Source of the DNA: Staphylococcus ureilyticus
GTDB lineage: Bacteria > Bacillota > Bacilli > Staphylococcales > Staphylococcaceae
DNA length: 64,000 bases
Direction: 5' to 3'
Assembly (NCBI RefSeq): GCF_002902235.1
Contig: NZ_PPRL01000012.1
Coordinates: forward strand, 29,208-93,207
Made by a program: the position numbers and the translations under genes. The notes under the pieces are model-generated. The model was not told the DNA's origin and searched no databases. It was given only the letters and a program-made list of their open reading frames with translations. Numbering within the stretch: the first letter of the stretch is position 1; every line of letters begins with the position of its first letter. Shown one piece after another: positions 24,721 through 32,542 of the stretch.

Positions 24721-26145
24721 ATGAGTATGGATAAACAAGCAAATATACCTTTAGAAACAACAGCAAGGTATCAACCCTTATCTGATTTAGATGTTAATTT
24801 TTACACAAGAGATATTCAAACTTCAATATTGAATTTCATTGTTACTAGAAACCACACACCATTACTACTTGGTAAAAGTAATGTGGACACAAGTATAAGT
24901 TTCGAATTTGAAGATGGTTCAATCGTTAGAGATGATCTAACAATAAAAGATGGCATGAATGGCATTTTATCTTACACCTTGTCAGATGAAATGTTACGAC
25001 ATACAGGTAAAGTTACAGGACAAGTAGATATTGCAGTTAAAGGTAAAGAGGACATTGTTGTTGAACGGTTGTTCTCTTTTAATATATCTAAAATGTTAAT
25101 CGATAATATAGATGCAGAAACAAAATTAATACACATCAAACGTTTTGCAGATTTAGAGAAAAACATCACTGAAAGATATGAGCGAATGGAACAAACTTTT
25201 GCAGATGGTGAGAATTTAGCACAAGCTGTATTAGATGCATCAGAAAAAGGATTAGATGACCTTAATACAGCAAAGACACAAAGTTTAGAAGAACTTAATG
25301 CGTCTAAAGCTAATACATTAAAAGAAATCACAGATACAGGAAGTAATTATACCAACCAATTAAACACAGTCTATAACACGATGGATGAAAAGATTAATAA
25401 GTTTAACAGCGATGTACAAGCTGGAGGTTATGTTAAATCATCAGCTACAGATAATTGGCAAAAGTATAAATTAACTAAAGATGATGGAACATCTAAAGAC
25501 TTATTACAAGCAGATTTATTAAATAATGAGTATCTGAATACTTTAACACCTGGTAATTACTATGTACCTGGTCCTGTTAGCTCTCCTTCTGGTTCAAGTG
25601 GTTTCTTAAATGTTTTACAAAGAAGCACAGTTAAAGTCATTGTTTTCCAGCCTTATAATAAAAACAACTATTATATTAACAGATTTTATAATAACTGGAA
25701 CGGTTGGACAGATGTACTTGCAGATATGGAAACAACTAAAGGCGCTCAAGATAAAGCAAATAAATCTTTGGATGATGCAAAAACTTATGTAGATAATAAC
25801 CTTCAAGATACAGGGTGGCAGGATTTACCATTAATGAGTGGTGTAGAAGCTGATACAGATTTAGGTCCTTCGGTTTATAGAGTGAAAAACGGTGTGTGTA
25901 ATATTATATTCAACGTTAAAATGACGGTTGCTAAATCTGAAACTGCATTTCTAACTTTACCAGCTAATGTATTACCTAAATATGCATTTAGCTTTTTAGC
26001 AAGAACAGACGGCAATTCGGGTAAAAATCCAGTTAAATGCAGTTATGATGTAATAAACAAAGTGTTTAAGATATGGCAAAATAACGATAATACAATTAAT
26101 ACAGGTGATTTTGTCTACGGACAATTAACTTATATTGTGGGGTGA
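24721..26145 (+). CDS. BppU-type baseplate upper protein with fibre domain
   Basis: From ATG 24721 (AAAGGTG 10 bases upstream) the product has 474 residues. Residues 1-150 match the phage baseplate upper protein family (DUF2479/BppU), seen in DVNFYTRDIQTSILNFIVT and the following immunoglobulin-like strands. Residues 150-245 are a heptad-rich coiled coil with LDDLNTAKTQSLEELNAS. The C-terminal half contains a trimeric fibre segment (pyocin-knob-like: NWQKYKLT, then PGNYYVPGP and WNGWTDVL) and a final small beta domain. It likely carries receptor-binding or adsorption modules at the baseplate rim. Confidence 0.85.
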   Translation: MSMDKQANIPLETTARYQPLSDLDVNFYTRDIQTSILNFIVTRNHTPLLLGKSNVDTSISFEFEDGSIVRDDLTIKDGMNGILSYTLSDEMLRHTGKVTGQVDIAVKGKEDIVVERLFSFNISKMLIDNIDAETKLIHIKRFADLEKNITERYERMEQTFADGENLAQAVLDASEKGLDDLNTAKTQSLEELNASKANTLKEITDTGSNYTNQLNTVYNTMDEKINKFNSDVQAGGYVKSSATDNWQKYKLTKDDGTSKDLLQADLLNNEYLNTLTPGNYYVPGPVSSPSGSSGFLNVLQRSTVKVIVFQPYNKNNYYINRFYNNWNGWTDVLADMETTKGAQDKANKSLDDAKTYVDNNLQDTGWQDLPLMSGVEADTDLGPSVYRVKNGVCNIIFNVKMTVAKSETAFLTLPANVLPKYAFSFLARTDGNSGKNPVKCSYDVINKVFKIWQNNDNTINTGDFVYGQLTYIVG

Positions 26146-26149
26146 TTGA

Positions 26150-26494
26150 ATGTATAAACAAGTTTTCGACTATAACGGAAATCCTTATTTAGTATTAACT
26201 AATGAAGATGGAAGTTTATCAGAAAAAGATTTAAAAGAACAAGGTGTGTATCAGTATACAGAAATCATGCCACCTAGCAATCTTTATCCACCACGTAAGT
26301 TTGATGGTAAAAAATGGCATGGTGCTACGGCAAATGAAGACAATGCAAGCTTACCTAAACCTGAAACTTTAGAAGTAATCGTTGCACAACTACAAATGCA
26401 AATTGCTAAAGGGAACGTACAATTAAGAGATACTCAAAAAGAGTTAGCGAATGCAATGCTTGAGATTTCAAAACTTAAAGGAAGTGTTGAATAA
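26150..26494 (+). CDS. Phage tail-region protein with C-terminal coiled coil
   Basis: This 114-residue protein has GGGGTGATTGA before its ATG. The N-terminal half has strands like a small baseplate or fibre domain (YKQVFDYNGNPYLVL, then PPSNLYPPRKFDGKKW), and residues 75-114 are a coiled coil (VIVAQLQMQIAKGNVQL...). Such a short 'PP...W-G' N-domain plus coiled coil occurs in XkdW/DUF2313-adjacent proteins before XkdX. It overlaps the XkdX gene by one base (TAATG). The function is unknown. Confidence 0.6.
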   Translation: MYKQVFDYNGNPYLVLTNEDGSLSEKDLKEQGVYQYTEIMPPSNLYPPRKFDGKKWHGATANEDNASLPKPETLEVIVAQLQMQIAKGNVQLRDTQKELANAMLEISKLKGSVE

Positions 26495-26667
26495 TGTGGC
26501 CAACATTTGAAAGTATTAAATATTTTTATGACATTAACTGCTACACTAACGATGCTATTAAAACCTATGTTGAATTGGGGTGTTTAACTAAAGAAGATTA
26601 CACAAGAATTACTAAGGAAGAATATCAAGATGATAAAGAAGATGGAATACCAGAAGGTCACTATTAA
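26494..26667 (+). CDS. XkdX family protein
   Basis: A 57-residue protein beginning WPTFESIKYFYDINCYTN and continuing VELGCLTKEDYTRITKEEY. The V-E-x-G-x-(I/L)-T-x-x-x-Y-x-x-I-T pattern is that of the XkdX family, first named in Bacillus PBSX and common at the end of tail gene clusters. The role is unknown, possibly a baseplate accessory. The start overlaps the previous stop (TAATG). Confidence 0.85.
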   Translation: MWPTFESIKYFYDINCYTNDAIKTYVELGCLTKEDYTRITKEEYQDDKEDGIPEGHY

Positions 26668-26704
26668 TTTAGTGGTTTTTATTTTATAAAAAGTAGGTGA
26701 ACGC

Positions 26705-27127
26705 ATGAATGAAAACTTTACAATACACGATAAACTAGCCACATTATCTTTATTTGGATTAGGTGTGTTTGTAGATATACGAGGTGTCTATTGGCTCATA
26801 AGTCAAGAAAAGGTTATTAACGAAAGCGATTTCTACCGAGCGCTAAACGACGTTATGCCTATTTGGATTTGGGGTTTGTTACTGCTTGTGTTCGGCACTT
26901 GTCTAATTCTATCAAGTCTATTGTTTGGTAAAAGGTCTATAAATAATTGTTCGAGCCATTTTATGTTAATAGGTGGGTTAGGAAGTGCCATCATACACTT
27001 CTTAATGTCATCGGCCGCTGTGTATAATGCGCTTAATTGGCTAACGCCAGCACAGTTAATCGCTATAACAGCTTGGCTCGGATTTGTCGGATTTTTAGGT
27101 GGGTTAGGTATTTATGGACGAAAATAA
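26705..27127 (+). CDS. Phage membrane protein with four predicted TM helices
   Basis: This 140-residue hydrophobic protein follows GTAGGTGAACGC. It shows about four membrane helices (SLFGLGVFVDIRGVYWLI; WIWGLLLLVFGTCLILSSLLF; MLIGGLGSAIIHFLMSSA; a final one ending GGLGIYGRK). It lies directly before the DUF2951 and holin genes, so it might take part in lysis timing or in membrane changes of the lysogen. I do not recognise a family. The next gene starts inside its 3' end. Confidence 0.6.
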   Translation: MNENFTIHDKLATLSLFGLGVFVDIRGVYWLISQEKVINESDFYRALNDVMPIWIWGLLLLVFGTCLILSSLLFGKRSINNCSSHFMLIGGLGSAIIHFLMSSAAVYNALNWLTPAQLIAITAWLGFVGFLGGLGIYGRK

Positions 27128-27512
27128 ATATGTATTAAGACACGAGTGGGAAAGATCAAGAGGCAAATTAAACGAACGCATAAACGAAGTGGACAAGAAA
27201 CACACAGACAATTTTAATAGTTTGTTGAATAAAGTAGATAGACAGACATTACTGCAAGAGAAGTCGTTCGAATCACAAGCTAGGTCAGAGAAACATTTAG
27301 AAAAAATGAGTGAATCATTATCGACGGTAGGAACTAGAGTTACTGATTTAGAATATGAAACAAAAAGTCATGAGAAAGAAATTAAGAGTTTGCAAGGAAC
27401 TATAGAAGCAGAAGCAAAAGGGAACAGAGAAGTAATTGGCTACTGGTTGGGATTTGCAGGGGTTGTATTAGTCCCTCTTATATCCTTAGTAGCCAACATC
27501 TTCTTTAAATAA
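27114..27512 (+). CDS. DUF2951-like coiled-coil membrane protein
   Basis: A 132-residue protein whose ATG lies 14 bases within the previous gene, with AGGTGGG upstream. Residues 10-100 are a long charged coiled coil; residues 107-131 (GYWLGFAGVVLVPLISLVANIFF) form one C-terminal membrane helix. This layout matches DUF2951 proteins of staphylococcal phages, encoded just before the holin, and resembles XhlA-type haemolysin/holin partners. A terminator follows its stop. Confidence 0.75.
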   Translation: MDENKYVLRHEWERSRGKLNERINEVDKKHTDNFNSLLNKVDRQTLLQEKSFESQARSEKHLEKMSESLSTVGTRVTDLEYETKSHEKEIKSLQGTIEAEAKGNREVIGYWLGFAGVVLVPLISLVANIFFK

Positions 27513-27532
27513 GTCGGCGCATTGCGTCGGCT
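27512..27532 (+). terminator. Terminator between DUF2951-like gene and holin
   Basis: AGTCGGCGC pairs with GCGTCGGCT (9 pairs, two wobbles) around ATT, followed by TTTATT. It begins at the last base of the upstream stop codon. Confidence 0.65.
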
Positions 27533-27556
27533 TTTATTATATATGGAGGTTTTTAG

Positions 27557-28039
27557 ATGAAGAATATTAACTGGAAAATACGTTTCAAAAAGAAATCATT
27601 TTGGGTGGCTATCGTTTCGGCGATAGTCCTTTTTGTTAACAATATAACGCAAGCATTAGGATTAAACTATACAGAACAACTGGAACAATTTAGCGATGGT
27701 ATTAATGGATTATTAGCTGTATTAGTCACATTCGGAGTAATAAACGATCCTACTACTAAAGGGATGAAAGACAGTGGTATTGCACAAACTTATTCAAAAC
27801 CACGTGATGAAAATATTGATCCAGTTGAGTATCAGGAAAAAGGCTATGAACCAGAACAATGGAATGATGATTTTGCGGAAGAAGTTGAGATTGAAGAAGG
27901 TTTAAGAGATGTCGAAGATGATGAAGTTATAGTGGATAACTTTGATTCTGATATTAATAACTCTGGTGTAATGCTAGATACAAACCAACAAGTAGAGGGG
28001 GTAGTTGAAAATGGCGAAAACACAAACACAGATAAATAA
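27557..28039 (+). CDS. Phage holin, SPP1/phi-LC3 type
   Basis: The 160-residue protein has the holin core in its first 75 residues: IRFKKKSFWVAIVSAIVLFV, then a short loop and INGLLAVLVTFGVINDPTTKG, ending with the P-T-T-K-G signature. Holins form membrane lesions that let the endolysin out. The remaining 85 residues are an unusually long, very acidic tail (EEVEIEEG, DVEDDEVIVDNFDSD) absent from many relatives of 80-100 residues. TGGAGG lies before the ATG. It overlaps the endolysin gene by 29 bases. Confidence 0.92.
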   Translation: MKNINWKIRFKKKSFWVAIVSAIVLFVNNITQALGLNYTEQLEQFSDGINGLLAVLVTFGVINDPTTKGMKDSGIAQTYSKPRDENIDPVEYQEKGYEPEQWNDDFAEEVEIEEGLRDVEDDEVIVDNFDSDINNSGVMLDTNQQVEGVVENGENTNTDK

Positions 28040-29429
28040 AATTGTGAATAGTTATCTAGGGAAATATGTCGATTTCGATGGTTACTATGCTTTTCAGTGC
28101 ATGGATCTAGCAGTATCTTATGTGTATAAATTAACGGACGGTTCATTTAGAATGTATGGCAACGCTAAAGATGCGATAGACAATAAATTCCCTAATGGTT
28201 GGAAAGTGATAAGAAATCAAGCGTCCACAGTGCCTAAAAAAGGTTGGATTGCAGTTTATACTACTGGTGTTTATCAACGATACGGGCATATAGGTATTGT
28301 GTATAACGGCGGCAACACTTCACAATTTCAAATATTAGAACAAAACTTTGATGGGTTGGCTAACAGTCCCGCTAAATTAAGATGGGATAATTACAGTGGT
28401 TTAACACATTTCATCGTACCACCAACAAAAACTTCAACATCGTCAAGTAATGGTTCTGCTAAAAACACTACAACTAAGGCAATCAAAAGTAAACCTAAGA
28501 CGAAAAAACGCAAAATTATGCTTGTAGCAGGTCATGGATATAATGATCCCGGTGCTGTTGGTAATTCTACAAATGAACGTGATTTTATTAGAAACAACAT
28601 TACCAAAAAAGTTAAAAGCTATCTTGAAAAAGAAGGGCATACAGTTGCTTTATATGGTGGTTCCAAACAATCACAAGACATGTACCAAGATACCGCGTAC
28701 GGAGATAATATAGGCAATAGAAAAGATTACGGTTTGTACTGGGTTAAGTCTCAAGGATATGAAATAGTAGTCGAATTCCATTTAGATGCTGCTGGTAGCT
28801 CTGCAAGTGGTGGACACACAATTATACCAAGTGGATTAAAAGCAGATAGCATTGATACTGGTATACAGAACGCTATAAAAAAACATGTAGGTACTATTAG
28901 AGGTATTACAGGAAGAAATAATTTATTAAATTGTAATGTCGCTAAAAGAATTGGTATTAATTATAGATTAGTTGAACTAGGTTTCATCACTTCATCAAAA
29001 GACATGAATACAATCAGAAAAAATGTTGATGCTTATTGTAAATCTATCGCAGAAGCTATTCATGGTGGTGCAATAAAAGGTGGTAACGGAAAAAACGCAG
29101 TCGCTAAAAAGAAAGTAACTAAAACAACTTCCACAAGTAATGAGAAGTGGAACAAAAACCAATACGGTATACTATGGCGTAAAGAAGTAGCTTCTTTCAC
29201 ATGTAATGTACCACAAGGGATAATCACACGAAGAATAGGACCTGGTAGACAATATCCTATTGCAGGTACTTTGAAGAAAGGCCAAACTATAAACTATACA
29301 GAAATTCAAAAAAATGATGGTTACATTTGGATCAGTTGGATGACAAACTCTGGTTATACTGTTTACATGCCAGTAAGACAAGTAAAAGCTGATGGTAGTT
29401 TAGGACCATTATGGGGAACAATTAAATAA
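28011..29429 (+). CDS. Endolysin: CHAP, amidase_3 and SH3b domains
   Basis: From ATG 28011 (AGAGGGGG upstream) the endolysin has 472 residues. Domain 1 (about 15-135) is a CHAP peptidase with catalytic Cys in FQCMDLAVSYVY and His in YGHIGIVYNGG. A T/S-rich linker follows. Domain 2 (about 160-350) is an N-acetylmuramoyl-L-alanine amidase of the amidase_3 type, with zinc His in MLVAGHGYNDPGA and VVEFHLDAA. Domain 3 (about 385-470) is SH3_5, FTCNVPQGIITRRIGPG to YMPVRQV, which binds staphylococcal pentaglycine bridges. It cuts cell wall once the holin has opened the membrane. Confidence 0.96.
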   Translation: MAKTQTQINKIVNSYLGKYVDFDGYYAFQCMDLAVSYVYKLTDGSFRMYGNAKDAIDNKFPNGWKVIRNQASTVPKKGWIAVYTTGVYQRYGHIGIVYNGGNTSQFQILEQNFDGLANSPAKLRWDNYSGLTHFIVPPTKTSTSSSNGSAKNTTTKAIKSKPKTKKRKIMLVAGHGYNDPGAVGNSTNERDFIRNNITKKVKSYLEKEGHTVALYGGSKQSQDMYQDTAYGDNIGNRKDYGLYWVKSQGYEIVVEFHLDAAGSSASGGHTIIPSGLKADSIDTGIQNAIKKHVGTIRGITGRNNLLNCNVAKRIGINYRLVELGFITSSKDMNTIRKNVDAYCKSIAEAIHGGAIKGGNGKNAVAKKKVTKTTSTSNEKWNKNQYGILWRKEVASFTCNVPQGIITRRIGPGRQYPIAGTLKKGQTINYTEIQKNDGYIWISWMTNSGYTVYMPVRQVKADGSLGPLWGTIK

Positions 29430-29435
29430 CTTTAT

Positions 29436-29453
29436 GGCGGGCTTTTGCCCGCC
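29436..29453 (+). terminator. Terminator of the late operon
   Basis: GGCGGGC and GCCCGCC form a perfect 7-bp GC stem around TTTT, six bases after the endolysin stop. The T tract after it is weak (TTATTA), but the stem is very stable and it marks the end of the late genes. Confidence 0.75.
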
Positions 29454-29469
29454 TTATTACATAATAAAT

Positions 29470-29479
29470 ATGGTATAAT
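29470..29479 (+). promoter_or_regulatory. Extended -10 promoter of the homing-type nuclease gene
   Basis: TGGTATAAT is a textbook extended -10 (TGnTATAAT), ending 19 bases before the ATG at 29498. No -35 match is seen at the right spacing, as is usual for extended -10 promoters. It makes the next gene independent of the late operon. Confidence 0.5.
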
Positions 29480-29497
29480 TACATTAAGGTGATTAAT

Positions 29498-30658
29498 ATG
29501 AAAATAATAAATGACAATTTCACATTTTACAAAGGTGAAAACTGGATAAATTTGAGCGAACTACCAAGAAAGAAAACAAAAAGCAACGAACAAATTCTTT
29601 GGGATGAATCCATAGGTTACAATATAGAATATTTTTTTGAAGGAATCAGTGGTTACATAAAAATATTAGATTGTTATAGAAAAAATAAGAAAAGGTACTT
29701 ACAAGTAGAAGTTGAAAACAAAAAACATGAAATATTATCTTCTAACTTCAAAAATTGTGAAATAAAGAAGATTGTGACTGATGGTTACAAACATGATATA
29801 GGCTTCATTATAAATAATTGTGAAGTAATCGGGAAAAGACTTAATCCACGAAGTAAAGAAAGAGAGTATAAAATGTTATGTTTGAGTACAAACTTGACAT
29901 TTTATAGAAGAGAATCAAGAATAGATGGTGGTGCATCAAGCCCTTATATTAGTGGTAAATATGTTTACGAAGGAAATTGGTTATTTAACGAAAAAGATGT
30001 GTTACCGTTTTTGAAAGATGTTAATGATGCCAAAAAATACACAAAGCTTTCAAGAAGAGAAATAAACTGCGTTTGCCCTAATTGTAAAACAGAAAAATCA
30101 ATACCTGTCAATAATTTAGTTCAGCAAGGTTTCTTTTGTCACGTGTGTTCTTCTAACATAACATACCCAGAAAAATTAATGATTGCGTTATTAAATGAAA
30201 ACAATATAGTTTATGAATATCAAAAAATATTCCAAGATCTTAAACTAAGAAGATTTGATTTTTACTTACCAGAATATAATATTGTTATAGAAACTCATGG
30301 TAAGCAGCATTATAACGAAAGTGATTCTTGGTATAAAAAAACAAAAAAATCGGACATTATAAAAATGGATTATTGTAAAAAGAAAAGCATAAGATATGTA
30401 GAAGTTGATTGTAGGGTGTCTGATTACGATTTTATATTAAAAAATATTAATGAAACTGAATTAAAAAACATATTAACGTTTTATAACAAAGAAAAAATAA
30501 TAAATATAATAAAAGAGTTAGAGCAATTAAAAGAAGTAGAAGAAATAATAAATCTCTATACAAATGGCAAAGGTCTCACTTATATCAGTAAAAAAGTTGG
30601 ATTAACCACATGGAAAATAGAGGGGTTATTAAAACGTTTAGGGTATATTGCCAGCTAA
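29498..30658 (+). CDS. Vsr-like (EDxHD-type) homing endonuclease candidate
   Basis: The ATG at 29498 follows AAGGTGA, giving 386 residues. Residues 35-95 and 95-165 look like two AP2/NUMOD-type DNA-binding modules (GYIKILDCYRKNKKRYLQV; IINNCEVIGKRL). Residues 191-217 are a zinc ribbon (CPNC and CHVC). Residues 222-305 fit the Vsr/PD-(D/E)XK nuclease seen in I-Bth0305I-type homing enzymes: YPEK (E225), RRFDFYLPEY (D254), IETHGKQHYN (265-272), KSDIIKMDYC. The C-terminus is a helix-turn-helix (TYISKKVGLTTWKIEGLLKR). The gene is very A-rich, has its own promoter and sits past the late terminator, all signs of separate acquisition. A restriction or defence nuclease is the alternative. Confidence 0.75.
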   Translation: MKIINDNFTFYKGENWINLSELPRKKTKSNEQILWDESIGYNIEYFFEGISGYIKILDCYRKNKKRYLQVEVENKKHEILSSNFKNCEIKKIVTDGYKHDIGFIINNCEVIGKRLNPRSKEREYKMLCLSTNLTFYRRESRIDGGASSPYISGKYVYEGNWLFNEKDVLPFLKDVNDAKKYTKLSRREINCVCPNCKTEKSIPVNNLVQQGFFCHVCSSNITYPEKLMIALLNENNIVYEYQKIFQDLKLRRFDFYLPEYNIVIETHGKQHYNESDSWYKKTKKSDIIKMDYCKKKSIRYVEVDCRVSDYDFILKNINETELKNILTFYNKEKIINIIKELEQLKEVEEIINLYTNGKGLTYISKKVGLTTWKIEGLLKRLGYIAS

Positions 30659-30722
30659 TCTATGTTATAATATAATTATATTTGAGTTATGAAACACTAA
30701 AATTTCTTTTCACTACGTAATC

Positions 30723-30752
30723 TAGGGTAGGCACATAGTGGTGCTTGCCCTA
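30723..30752 (+). terminator. Terminator after the nuclease gene
   Basis: TAGGGTAGGCA pairs with TGCTTGCCCTA over 11 positions (two wobbles) around CATAGTGG, followed by TTTTTT. Confidence 0.75.
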
Positions 30753-30810
30753 TTTTTTATGTTATAATTTATTTACATGTATAAGGCCTTTCTCAAATTT
30801 TTTTATATCC

Positions 30811-30836
30811 ACCACCCACGCATGTCACTGGGTGGT
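30811..30836 (+). terminator. Second terminator-like hairpin
   Basis: ACCACCCA pairs with TGGGTGGT (8 bp perfect) around a 10-base loop, followed by TATTTTTTATG. It may close a short non-coding transcript, or be a remnant of a lost gene. Confidence 0.6.
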
Positions 30837-31002
30837 TATTTTTTATGAAAGTTACAAATACTATAAAACAGTTGTTTTTAGTATGAACGATATTAAAATG
30901 GGTGTAAGGATAGGAAAATGTTTGCACAATATAAAATTAATGTTACTATATACACATGGTGATAAACAAACCACACCTCGCTTTTTCGAATATATTACAC
31001 AC

Positions 31003-31027
31003 AAGCCGTCTCATAACGAGATGGCTT
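31003..31027 (+). terminator. Third terminator-like hairpin
   Basis: AAGCCGTCTC pairs with GAGATGGCTT around ATAAC (10 pairs, one wobble), followed by TTTATAG. Confidence 0.6.
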
Positions 31028-31074
31028 TTTATAGTTATTAAAGATAAAATTGATTAGGTGGTCGCATTGGTTAC

Positions 31075-31098
31075 TGATACCATTTTTGATACCATTTT
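31075..31098. repeat. Tandem 12-mer, possible integrase arm sites
   Basis: TGATACCATTTT is present twice in perfect tandem (31075-31086, 31087-31098). A diverged pair follows at 31276 (TGATACTATTT) and 31287 (TGATACC), and an inverted TGATAC at 31318-31323. Clustered short direct repeats close to an attachment site are typical of tyrosine integrase arm-type sites. The assignment is inference. Confidence 0.4.
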
Positions 31099-31266
31099 AT
31101 CTGAAAACGTATTTTTTATAAAATTTACTACCCTCCAAAACATTGGTTTAAAGGCATTTTAAAAATATAAAAAATACAAAATGACCTAAATTTAGTTGAA
31201 ATGGAAGGTTCAATCGGCTAAAATTGGTAATCAAAAATTTGGTTGTACAGTAAATGATTAAATATT

Positions 31267-31333
31267 AAACACGAGTGATACTATTTTGATACCCGTATAC
31301 TTTTGGGATTCAAATTTGTATCACCTCGTGTTT
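31267..31333. other. Long imperfect hairpin at the phage-host boundary
   Basis: AAACACGAGTGATAC (31267-31281) pairs with GTATCACCTCGTGTTT (31318-31333) with one bulged C, followed by TTTTATT. The 36-base loop can pair further in part (TTTGA..CCC with GGG..TCAAA). It could be a terminator, possibly of the host operon left of the prophage, or part of the attachment region. Confidence 0.55.
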
Positions 31334-31457
31334 TTTTATTCGTATTGTTTTGAAAACGTAGTTCTAATAGTTAAAAATGCGTTTATGCATTGTAATATGA
31401 GGGAATTGATACATATCGTTTAAAATTTTATAGAATACAAAAAGGAGTTATGCTGAT

Positions 31458-32477
31458 ATGATTATTGCTATAATCATACTTTTATTTGCTTCATTCTTCT
31501 TTTCTGGTAGTGAAACAGCTTTAACTGCTGCAAATAGGATGAAAATACAAACTGAAGCTGAAAATGGAGATAAAAAATCCGCTAAATTATCAAAACTACT
31601 TACAAAACCCAGTGAGTTTATTACTACAATTTTAATTGGAAATAATATTGCGAATATTATTTTACCTACATTGGTGACAGTCTTAGCAGTGGATATTGGC
31701 GTGAACGTTGGTATAGCTACTGCAGTGACAACGGTTGCTATCATCATTATTTCTGAAGTAATTCCAAAATCTGTTGCTGCAACTTATCCAGATCGTATGT
31801 CTAGATTGGTTTACACGCCAATCGCATTTTTTGTCATAATATTTAAACCAATTACGAAATTGTTAAACTGGTTAACGGATATGATTAATAATTTACTTTC
31901 CAAAGGACAAGAAGATCAACAACGGTTATCAAAAGAAGAAATTAGACAGATGGTTACAATTGCAGGTAGCGAAGGTGCATTTAATGAAATGGAACGAAAT
32001 CGAATCCAAGGTGTTATGGATTTTGAACAATTAAAAATAACCAATATTGATACAACACCGAGGATAAATGTAACCGCGTTTCCCGCTGATATATCTTATG
32101 AAGATGCATATGATACCGTCGTGACGAACCCATATACACGTTATCCAGTATATGATGGTGATATCGATCATATTATTGGCATTTTCCATTCAAAATATTT
32201 GTTAGCATGGAGTAAAGAAAAGTCAAATGATATTTTACAATATACTTCAGAACCTTTATTTGTGAATGAACATAATAGAGCAGAATGGGTGCTCAGAAAA
32301 ATGACTGTGTCGCGCAAACATTTAGCGATTGTATTAGATGAATTTGGTGGCACAGATGCCATTGTGTCTCATGAAGACTTGATTGAAGAGATGCTAGGTA
32401 TGGAAATTGAAGATGAAATGGATGAACAAGAACGAGAAAAATTAGACGCACAAATGCAAGCTTATAATAAAAAATAA
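31458..32477 (+). CDS. CNNM/CBS-domain membrane protein (HlyC/CorC family)
   Basis: The 339-residue protein is the 'haemolysin-like' CNNM family, thought to move Mg2+ or other divalent cations. The first 140 residues hold three to four TM helices (MIIAIIILLFASFFFSGSE, AVTTVAIIIISEVIPKSVAA, YTPIAFFVIIFKPITKLLNWL), including the conserved SGSETALTAANR motif. Residues 200-320 contain a CBS pair (TRYPVYDGDIDHIIGIF, then LAIVLDEFGGTDAIVSHEDLIEEM). The usual C-terminal CorC_HlyC domain is missing, so this is the short form, close in length to the S. aureus protein. AAAGGAG lies 10 bases before the ATG. It is the first host gene after the prophage. Confidence 0.9.
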   Translation: MIIAIIILLFASFFFSGSETALTAANRMKIQTEAENGDKKSAKLSKLLTKPSEFITTILIGNNIANIILPTLVTVLAVDIGVNVGIATAVTTVAIIIISEVIPKSVAATYPDRMSRLVYTPIAFFVIIFKPITKLLNWLTDMINNLLSKGQEDQQRLSKEEIRQMVTIAGSEGAFNEMERNRIQGVMDFEQLKITNIDTTPRINVTAFPADISYEDAYDTVVTNPYTRYPVYDGDIDHIIGIFHSKYLLAWSKEKSNDILQYTSEPLFVNEHNRAEWVLRKMTVSRKHLAIVLDEFGGTDAIVSHEDLIEEMLGMEIEDEMDEQEREKLDAQMQAYNKK

Positions 32478-32542
32478 AAACTTTAGTAATAAATTATCAG
32501 TGATATTTAGGTTATTGTATTTCAATAAAAGGAGTGTTTTGT

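Larger units (their letters stand above)
1..31333. mobile_element. Siphovirus prophage, middle and right part
   Basis: Continuous phage modules run rightward in the order middle regulation, packaging, head, tail, tailspike/baseplate, holin and endolysin, as in staphylococcal Siphoviridae with HK97-type heads. Almost every gene is on the plus strand with overlapping or few-base junctions. The left end (integrase, repressor, replication genes) lies before the window. The right boundary is not defined. I place it near 31.1-31.4 kb because host core genes start at 31458 and a cluster of TGATAC repeats, possible integrase arm sites, lies at 31075-31323. The tape measure gene has two nonsense codons, so the prophage is probably defective. 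Confidence 0.93.
30659..31457. other. Prophage right end to host junction, 0.8 kb without a clear gene
   Basis: The stretch holds three terminator-like hairpins, a tandem 12-mer repeat and a long imperfect hairpin (listed separately), then an AT-rich leader and AAAGGAG of the next host gene. A 98-codon frame at 30745-31041 crosses two hairpins and has no ribosome site, so I do not call it. The attachment site must be in or near this region, but attL is outside the window, so the core cannot be located. Confidence 0.6.

Noticed and set aside
30745..31041. 98-codon plus-strand frame past the nuclease gene
   Set aside because: It starts inside one terminator hairpin, spans a second and ends after a third; no ribosome site or recognisable motif.
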